Position numbers and translations under genes: made by a program. From Volutella citrinella (lineage: Eukaryota; Ascomycota; Sordariomycetes; Hypocreales; Nectriaceae), in assembly GCA_034401135.1 (NCBI GenBank), contig JAWZSP010000005.1, forward strand, positions 3,038,001 through 3,102,000: 64,000 nucleotides of DNA, read 5' to 3'. Each line of letters opens with the position of its first letter. Positions within the stretch are counted from its first letter, which is position 1. Of the stretch, positions 55,890-64,000 are shown one piece after another. The notes below the pieces were generated by a model, which did not search any database, was not told the origin of the DNA, and was given only the letters and a program-made list of their open reading frames with translations.

Positions 55890-58258
55890 TCAAAGAGCTT
55901 GACCGGGCACTGGCTTTCGGCCAACAGGACCAGCTGGCGGGCCAGGTGGCGGGCTTTGTCGGGGCTCCTGGGAGGGATTCATTGGGCTGGGGCCGGGGCC
56001 AGGAGGGCTCATTCGTCGAGCCGACCCGGCGGGGCTTTGGGCACGACCGCTGGGTCCCGGTCGGGGCCCGGGCGATTGAGATCGCGGGCCGGGGCTCATG
56101 GGGCGTCCGCTAGGGGGGCCGGGGCGAGGGCCGGGGGACTGTGATCGCGGGCCGGGGCTCATTGGGCGGCCGCCAGGGTGTCCGGGCCGGGGACCGGGAG
56201 ACTGTGATCGGGGTCCAGGGCTCATGGGACGGCCACCCGGTGGACCAGGAGGGCGCATAGGACCCATGGGAGACTGAGGTCGGCCACCGTTAGGTGTCAT
56301 GGGACGGCCGGCAGGTGATGCAGGTCGGCCCTGGGGAGTCATGGGGCGCTGACCCTGAGCAAAGTTGGGACCACGGGGAGGCCCAGCCGGCTTAATGGGA
56401 GGTCCAGGGCGAGGTCCAGGGGCAGGACGGGGCTTGACGGGGCGGGTAGACAGGCAAGTTCGGGGGACTACACCCTGGCGGGACCTGTCAAGTCGAATGC
56501 AGAGAGCCTATAATAAATCGGTTAGACATTGTCAAATTCCCATACGAGCTGCAAAGAGTACTACTCACCCAACCATCGTCGTACTCGTGAAGCATTCGAA
56601 CAAGATCACCAGCACGCAGTTCCATCTCATCGTCCATGGACGGCTTGAAGTCGAGCTGCACCCGGTGGACCGACGAGTTGACGGGGCCTCCAGCGGCGGC
56701 AATGGCAGCGGCACCGGCAGATGGCGGCTCGGGGGCACCGGGAGCAGCTGAGCTGATGCTAAACTCGGTGCCTGCGGGACTGGGAGGGACTGGGGCGAGC
56801 GGTGGGTTAGGTAGGGTGAGATCCAGATCCTTGGGACCATCCTTTCGCATGGATGTTTTGCGTGTCAAAAGGGCAGCTCCTCCAGCAACGGCAGCACCAG
56901 CAGCGACTCCAGCTCCCACGGCAGCGGCAGTAGAAACAGGGGGTCCATTAGCAGTCAGAGGATCCTCAACAGGGGGGACATTTCCAGACGGGATGACAGG
57001 CGAGACCGGAGTGGGAAGGGGCTTTTCGTTCGGAGAGCTGGGAGTTGTGGCGCGAGCCTCGATAAGCTCTTCCGATACAGGAGTAGCGACGCGCTCGGCC
57101 TGAGATCCAAATGGGTTTGCTGGATCCATGCTCTGCCCTGTGGGTGGACGCTCCCATGGGCTTCCTCCAGCGGCACGCGTAGTTTGAGCAGGAGCAGTCG
57201 TCTCGGCAGGTACGGCGAGTGCGAGCGCGGCGCCCTTGCTGGTGCGCTTTTCATTGAGGTTCCAGTTAGGGAGAAATTGAGTAACCGGTCGGAGGCTGAT
57301 GCGCGGGGCTTTCGGATCTGTGCGAGTCGCTGGTTCAGGCGATGGGGACGGAGAGGGAGCGGGAGATGGTGAGCGAGGAGCGGTAAAGGCAGCAGCCGCC
57401 GCAGCACCAGCGATAGGGCCATGGAGCTTCTCGTCGTCCATCTCCTTCTGGCGTTCAGCCTCGTTGCGACGTCGCTTGAAGAGCAAAAACACAGCCAGAC
57501 CAATCAAGAGAACGCCGCCAATGACACCGAAAGCGATGCCAGCCTTGGCACCAGCAGAAGTGCCACCGACTTCAGACACCGAGGGTGAAGAGGTAGACGT
57601 CGAACCGGCCAGACCACCTGCAGAGTCAACACTTGAGGGAACAGTGGCCGTGGTAGACATTCCAGGGTCGCCGGTAGCCTTCTCCAGAATGGATTCGAGG
57701 GTTTCCGTAGGCTCGGTGAGGGTGGTTGGCACCTGGGAGGTCTTGGAAGTCTGAGTAGGCTTCGTCGTGGATGAGGCTACTGCCTTGGAGCTCGATTTCT
57801 TGGCGTCCTCCTCCTTCTGCTTCTTCTCCTTGTCGGCCATTTCATTCGCCTTCTCTTTGATAGCGTCGTTCTTCGCCTTCTCTTCCTCCTGCTTTTTCTT
57901 CTCAGCCTCTGCCTTCTGTTTATCGGTGTTGCTGGTTGATGCCTGAGTAGGCTTGGTCTCCTTCACAACCGTCTTGTATCCCCAGACCTCTCCTTCGAAA
58001 TCAGCGTCTAGCGTCTTGTGAACGACGCGCGTAACGACTGTTTACGGAGTCAGCAAAGATTCGAATACAATAGCCCAATCGACGATGACTTCGTCATCTA
58101 GCCAAGAGCCAATTCCATTGGGCCTCACCTGCAGGCGCCCTCTTGTTGACTTGACGACGCTCATTGTCGCCTGATGTGACCTCCATCTCATGAGCGATAA
58201 CACCAAACTTCTGCTGATAATCAGCCCTGCGATGCAGATGGCGATGTGAGCCAGCCAT
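55890..58258 (-). CDS. single-pass membrane protein with SH3 domain and Pro/Gly repeat tail
   Basis: Exons 58258-58129, 58037-56569 and 56507-55890 give 738 aa. Start: 58258 (MAGSHRHLHRRADYQQ) is the first in-frame ATG; ATG at 58186 is an alternative. A Lys/Glu-rich coiled coil (about residues 80-125) and Ser/Thr-rich stretch precede one transmembrane helix (208-229, then KRRR). The cytoplasmic part is Pro/Ser/Ala-rich, then an SH3 domain spans the second intron (RVQLDFKPSMDDEMELRAGDLV...YDDGW / ALCIRLDRSRQGVVPRTCL; about 498-556). The final 180 residues are Pro/Gly/Arg/Ser repeats. Layout (extracellular stalk, TM, SH3) resembles the yeast cell-fusion protein Fus1 and related fungal cell-surface sensors; orthology not established. 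Confidence 0.87.
55990..56280 (-). repeat. in-frame tandem repeat encoding GRPMSPGPRSQSPGPRPG units
   Basis: Three near-identical units of about 60-63 bp encode GRPMSPGPRSQSPGPRPG-type blocks, flanked by diverged GRPASP/GRPMTP units. This is the C-terminal tail of the SH3 membrane protein and is likely to vary in copy number between strains. Confidence 0.85.
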
Positions 58259-61200
58259 GTTGTCAGTTGTCCCGGGTTGACGGAGATTAATAGTAGAGAG
58301 GTGTCAGGTCCGAAGATAGCGTGAATCGTCGCCCGCGTGGGATATGTGGAGTGATGGTTCGCTGTAGTTGAGAGGCTGGCTAGTGCCTGGCCTGGAATGA
58401 ACAATGGCCAGGTCGAGGGCGGGGGAAAGAATGTATTTGGAGCGCAATCGAGCGGGTGGTGTGCCTTTGCGGGTGCGACTGGTATGTCTCAGACGAGACC
58501 GGATTGTGCGAAAGCGAATGAGGTCGGCAAAGGGCGAATTGGACCAGTTGCCAAATGCGGTATGAATGTGAGGAACCGGTGAGGTGAACGTGATCGACCG
58601 GGACCAAGCGAGAAACGATACGGCAGTTTTACAAAAACAGTACCGTTCAAGTTGCGTGAAAAAAGAATGGACGAACCGACGCAAACAACGCAGCGCGAAG
58701 CGGTCGAGTTCCAAGGAAAGGAAGGGATTTGGGGTGAGGTGGTAAGGGAGTGAACGGAAGGAAGGGTGGAGGTGGAGGGAGGAACATTCAAGAGGGAGGA
58801 CGGAGGGTGGGAAGGGCACCACAACGATTCAAGCTTGGCCAAGAGCGACTGGGCGGCACCAGAGGGTGGCGGAGACGAAGGAAGGCAGTAAAGGTGGGCG
58901 TTTGACAAGCAGGGCTAGCTCCTGATAGGTTGCATGCAGGCATGCGGGTTGCACCTCTTTGAGCAGGCACGAGCTCGGAGCCTTGCACACCCGACACCAC
59001 CCAAGTCCGTCTTGCGCCGAGACGGATACGGATCTGTAGCGTGCCAACGCTGACGGGCGGGATTGCCTTGGCTCCTCGCCTCCTAGCCACACAGCGGCTC
59101 TGACAGTATGAAGCCGGCACAACTACTCCTCTTCATCATCCACGCACCCAACAGCAGTCTTGGCACAAGCTGCCACTGTTGTAATCAGTACAGTGGCAGG
59201 TGGAGTGTTACTATGAGTGACTAGCAGTCCAGCTGGTGAGTGTTACCCACTGACTTTGAGGACCGTCATCAGGAAACATGGCGCCAGGGCCCCTTTCGAG
59301 CTGAATGCTGTCGAAAGCCTCAAAGGCCTGCCACGACTAGGAGCTATAATTACCAGCCCGGCTCTGGACACACTGCGGCATAAGCTCTGCACCGCCGCGC
59401 GCATCTTGCTTCGTGAGAGGCACGCCAACGCCAACCAGGTGTGGGCAAGCATCGCGCTCAGTGGGCCGCGGGGCGTGTTGAAATGAGGCAGATGACGATC
59501 AGCAAAGGACTCGAGGCGTGCCTGGCCAGGCCCCACAGGTACGTACAAAGCTGGAACAGCCTTGACAGCCCACTGGGTGGTTCTTTGGCCTAGCGGATGC
59601 AGGGATGACCGGGACCACTGACGCCAGTTGCCAGGGACCGGAGGCCTGCCATTGGCTGGGTGCGCCACGATGAAATTGGTTAGCCAGGAACCGTTGGGCG
59701 GCGCACGCCAACCCTGTCTTTAGCATGGCTCATGGCACCCAGGCCCCTCCCATTATATGGACAACCCAAGAATCCCCCTGAGAAGCCCCGAAAACCTGCC
59801 CCCCGCTGCCTACTATGTCTTGCCAACCACAGCAAAATAGATGGGCCATGCGATCCACTGATGGACGTCGAGTTACCAGTTTCGCTCTCTTCTGCCTGCA
59901 TTCAAGCTGCGGCTGCGCGGCCCAGCACCCCATCGTGGGAAACACCCTCGGGAACAGCATGTGCCAGTTCGGCCGTTCCCTGCGCATTGGTAAGTTAGCA
60001 CTGATTGGAAGGTAGCCTATGGTAGTTGCACTGATTGGCATGAATCGTACCAACCCAAGCCCAAGGGAGGCTGGCTATCGACTGTCGGGTTGTCCGGCCA
60101 GGATGGGCGTTGCCAATGCCCAGTCCGACGGGTCGAGAATCGCGCCATGTCAACTCCAGCATCCAGCCTCGTGCGGCCACCTCGACAACGTCGAGAATTA
60201 GTCACGCCAGAAATGGTTAACGCCGCTCGGACCGCGGTCGTGACTTTGAAGCTGTCCATGGCCTTGGCTAATGAGGAACGGATTACAGCACAACAAATAC
60301 CAGCATGCCCAGTCCACTTCTGCCGCCCTCCCTGCATTTCACTAGGACAAGCCGCCTTGCAACAACGTGGACCAAGGAGCCAGACCCAGAGTTAAAGACG
60401 CAGCCAACTGGGGATATGGGCTTCCGCCCGGGCGGTGAGGCTAGCGTGTTTCTTGTATGTTGGCACTCACTTGCAGAATTCTCCAGGTGCATCCGCGTAC
60501 ACGGGTCTTTCTCGAGCCGCAGGCTTCGCCACAAACATCTCAAATCCCACGGCCCTATTCATTAATTACGCTCAAAGCCAGGCCGACATATCTAGCGGAG
60601 GGAGAAAAACGAATCCGTATTAGAAATCAATGGCCCAGCTGAGCTAATTTCCTCTGACTTGGCGATTTCAGATGCGCCATCTTGCCCACGTCGGACTGTC
60701 GACGAGTGATCACTAGTATCACTAACGCGACTGATGCGCCGACAAGAATTCGTTTCTTGGGGGTTGCTAATGCTATCTTTAGAGCAACCCACCAAGGAAC
60801 TCGTCACATCACGCATCACATCACATCACATCACATCACACTGCAAGCTTTAGAGATTGAACTAATAACCGACAAAACAGCCTACAGGGCAGAAGGGAAA
60901 AGCAACTCCCCTCTTCGGTTAATGGGCTTGCCGCCGAAATGATCGTGCCCCAATTCCCGAGCTAATCAGGGTCATGAAACATGGCCCATGCCCAAGGCCC
61001 CGCAGATCTCCCCTCTCAGTAGCGTCATCCACCCCAAGAGATGAAGAACCAAGACGATGATCATGCCGTTTCCGCGCTGATGAATTCCGCCTTCTCCCCC
61101 CCCTGCCATGATCTCCATTTGGCTAATTTGTGCCTTCATAGTACGTATTATACACAGGCTTGTAATGCTGTTGTTTATTCGGATTACCCCTACCTAGTTT

Positions 61201-62722
61201 GTTCCAAGCCCGAACTACGGGACTAGTCAGCCCCCAGGTCTCGAAATAGCGCCATCAAGTGCATTTCATCGCGCGGCAAGCCTGGTTCATTACCGATAGC
61301 GGCTGGAAGAGATGCGGTGGCGTTGTGCTGCCGTGTGCACAATCAGAGGTGTTGCAGCTTTCACTAGTAGTAATGCATGGCTGCTGGCTAGTTCCCGGCT
61401 ATGAAGTGTATAAGGATACACAAGGACAGAAATGTCTCACGGTCGACGCCAAGCACCTGGCCTCTTGTTTGTTTAGGTCCAGGGCCGCCGTTTCACATCT
61501 CGTGGAGCCGTGTGATTGTTTGCCAGCCATATTTAATTATTCATTAATTAGCCTTCAGCCTCGGCAATTGCCCTTGACCTTGGGCCCTTGGCAGAGGATT
61601 CCCACGGGCGAGGGCGTTTCGGCTCCACTGGGTCGAGGCTGGCTGATGGGATCCCTCAATCTTGTCATGCATGAGACTGAGAGCGAACGCACTGCCGATG
61701 CAAGGAGGCCTCAGATCCCAAGGAAATCTTGCTCACAATCAAAATTACAGTCAGTCAGTTAGTCCAAGTCTCAAGGCAATCCGTGGGTCTTGGGCGTAAA
61801 TATCGTCCCGAGTTTGACCATCCTCTGAGTCGATGGAACTGCCTATTCAATTTCAGTCTCATTTTGATTAGCTGTCATCTGGTTGGCAGTCTGTGCATGG
61901 TTTCAAACACAGCGTCCACGTGCCAACAGTGGTTGACAGGACACTCGTGCTTATCGCGCTACGTAGTGATCAATTCAATGTTGACTACATGGACAGTCCT
62001 GGAGATCGTTGACTGATGATCAATCCATCGTATGCCTAGCCTCGACTGAGACGGTTTGGATCAAATGTCTCAGTGGCATCAAATATTCCAAGTTTCACAG
62101 TACCGGCACCATGGCATCAAACATCGACTTTTTGCAACAACATTCAGCATCACGAGCAGAGTATAGAGGGTTCGAGACAGGAAATCGACCGGTTGCTAGA
62201 GCAAAACTCGTAGTCTTGGGCATTTCAGCGCCCTCTGTAGCACATCTCACCTGTCTACGAGCGTCCCCAGCGCTTTTCTGTACTCCATTTGCCAAATTTG
62301 CAGGAATTTGCCGTCCATTCAGCGAGCAAATACACGGATAGGCGCAGTCGCAGATGTAATCCGTTCCCTCATTGGAGGCGTGCTGCGAACTGACGTCAAA
62401 CGCCCTGACAAACGCCTTGATCGTTTGCTCCCAGGTGGGCACATGTTGTGTGAGGCGAGTTTGAAGGAACTGCTGCACCTGGTGGTTGCGTCATACTGCC
62501 ACTGGTATGTTCACTGCATCACGATATTCCCGTCGCGTCAGGTCGCTCGTTTCAGAAAAATTTCTCATTTACGTGGCATCTCCCTCTCTCAGCCTACCCA
62601 ATCATCTCGAATAAGGGGGGCCCAGAAATCATCATAATCAGTACAAACCAGGCAAACGCTCATGCTGAGACAATGCGCCGGGTATAATGCATCATCGTTT
62701 GACAAAACACGTCGTTTCCCTC
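58259..62722. other. long intergenic region
   Basis: About 4.5 kb without a supportable gene. It contains the promoter of the SH3 gene, a CATCA pentanucleotide run at 60804-60841, and an AT-richer part from about 60500 on. The longest frames (61259-61762 plus, 62095-62478 minus) show no domain. Confidence 0.45.
60804..60841 (+). repeat. CATCA pentanucleotide microsatellite
   Basis: Roughly six to seven CATCA/CATCACA units in a run after CGTCA, in gene-free DNA. Confidence 0.85.
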
Positions 62723-64000
62723 TTACATTGAGTCCTCCATTTGCCGACTCCTTGCCTTGTTCCAGTTGTCCTTGTCTTGCTTTCCTCCCTGATCTTCCAG
62801 GCCCATCCCTCGCTCAACCCATTCTTTGCTTTCCATGTGCCGCAGTCGGCTGAGGGCTCGGGCAAACGCAAAGGCCTCTTCGGAACTGGCAAACAGGTTG
62901 GAGTCTTTCAAGTTGTCGACATGTTTTTCCAGATCATGGGCGCCCTCCTTGGGGTTTGCGCTCTTATCGCCCTGGGACAGTAGACTCTCGGCAATTTCGT
63001 CTCGGGAGACAAAGAGTTCTGTGAGGGGCTTCTCGGTTGTAAGGACTAATTTGGCATTCCCTTCATACACGGCATCAATAAACGTGATGAACCGACGAGC
63101 AAGGTCCCGTTGTTGATGGTTCATTGCAGGGATGTCCGTGACAATGAATGCCTCGTACGCGCGAACCAATTCCAGATAATCGGCTGCTGACTTGGGTTGT
63201 CGGATAAGTTCATCAAAGGTGAACCATGCCGCCCTGCCACTGACACGAGGGACGAAGATTTCACGGCCCCAGACCTTCTGGATCTCTGGCCTGGGTTCGC
63301 CTTGGTCGGGGTCTCCAAGGAAGCGGAACCACTTCTCGGCATGGGCATTGGCGTGGCTATCGAGCGAGGTGTGGTAGACGTCGGATGGCGGCCGAGGGAT
63401 CTTGCGATAGTCAGTGGGCGAGTCGAGGTTGATGACATGCAGCCGGTTCTTCAGAAGCTCGATCGCGGGAATGAAGGACTCTCTCTGTATCCCGTTCTTG
63501 TACAGTTCATCTGGGTGTCGGTTTGATGTAGTGACCAAGACCACGCCGTGCGACATGAGCGCTTCCAGCAGCCTGCAACGATGAGCTAGGACTCGCAATA
63601 AATAAGACGATATTGCGGCTCACCTTCGTAGGATCATGGCGTCTGCGACATCTGTCGTCTGGAACTCGTCAAAGCAAAGGACGTTGCCTTGCTCTGCAAT
63701 GTCAGCCGCGATGGACGGCACGCCATCAACGTCATTGCCGTGAACCATCTTGAACTTATGCAGGCGCTTATGGACATCTTGCATGAAGTTGTGGAAGTGA
63801 ATTCGGGTCTTGCTCTTCACTGAAGGCGGAAGCGTGTCGTAGAATAGGTCCATGAGCATGGTCTTGCCACTGCCAACATCACCGTAAAGGTACAATCCCC
63901 GAGGGAGGTTGTCCGGGATGGCACCAATGGCAGGGCCGGCATTGCTACTATTCCCAAAGAGAGATGAGAAGACAGACTTCTTGACGGGCTTGAGAGATTC
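62723..64000 (-). CDS. AFG1: AFG1/LACE1-type mitochondrial AAA-like ATPase, 5' end missing
   Basis: Partial: the upstream exon runs off the right edge (64000-63624, reading frame open from the first base) and the last exon is 63572-62723; 51-bp intron. About 408 aa are visible. Walker A (GDVGSGKT), Walker B (VLCFDEFQ), the sensor-type [20 protein letters not shown] and the family hallmark PTDYRK identify the Afg1/LACE1 group. This ATPase family works in mitochondria in protein quality control, including turnover of respiratory-chain subunits. The C-terminus ([18 protein letters not shown]) is charged and variable. The mitochondrial presequence and start are outside the window. Confidence 0.93.

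Noticed and set aside
1..64000. tRNA, rRNA, CRISPR or transposon elements
   Set aside because: Reading for B-box, 5S-like and terminal-repeat patterns gave nothing convincing; a covariance search could still find a tRNA I missed.

Overview
The window is nuclear DNA of a filamentous ascomycete (Pezizomycotina), most likely a Sordariomycete close to Hypocreales. This is an inference from gene content. Introns are short (about 47-126 bp) with GTRNGT donors, CTRAY branch sites and YAG acceptors. There is a BLI-3-type protein, a one-piece multifunctional peroxisomal beta-oxidation enzyme ending in AKI, an Ecm11-domain protein and a CVNH-fold secreted protein. No virus, plasmid, CRISPR array, rRNA or tRNA was recognised. 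Exon junctions were placed by reading splice signals and checking phase; where a total length is given, the joined exons sum to whole codons.

Layout. 1-6.2 kb holds no supportable gene. 6.2-9.7 kb (minus): two adjacent two-exon genes, an FHA-like/pseudokinase protein and an FHA-like/active kinase protein. 10.5-11.8 kb (plus): unknown protein with a histone-H1-like Lys/Ala/Pro tail. 12.9-14.1 kb (plus): secreted GH105-type unsaturated rhamnogalacturonyl hydrolase. 14.7-16.8 kb (plus): RBR E3 ligase with a hydrophobic segment inside its IBR. 17.0-20.1 kb (minus): FOX2, seven exons. 21.4-22.3 kb (plus): glycerate-kinase-like P-loop kinase. 22.6-24.1 kb (minus): Ecm11-domain protein. 25.1-26.6 kb (minus): F-box-like protein. 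28.4-29.1 kb (plus): BLI-3-like flavin-binding-fold protein.

29.1-37.6 kb is dense housekeeping: DPH5 (minus), SNU23 (plus), a Ubc7/UBE2G-type E2 (plus), ALG1 (minus) and an Msc2-type zinc transporter (plus). Then come a carnitine/acylcarnitine carrier (39.9-41.0, plus), a histidine-phosphatase-fold protein (42.0-44.3, minus), GPI8 (47.7-48.9, plus), a TFIIIC 90 kDa-type subunit (49.5-52.0, plus), a BTB protein (52.6-54.0, plus), a secreted CVNH protein (54.2-54.9, minus), a single-pass SH3 membrane protein with a Pro/Gly repeat tail (55.9-58.3, minus) and a 5'-truncated AFG1-type ATPase running off the right edge (62.7-64.0, minus).

Functional links are modest. FOX2 and the acylcarnitine carrier both serve fatty-acid oxidation and both have CCTCGG-type motifs upstream. 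ALG1, GPI8, the Msc2-like transporter and the Ubc7-type E2 all belong to ER biology. Otherwise this looks like a normal chromosomal arm without a biosynthetic cluster. The most unusual items are the active-kinase/pseudokinase pair with a triplicated start codon, the RBR ligase whose IBR is split by a membrane-type segment, and several alternative-splicing-prone introns.
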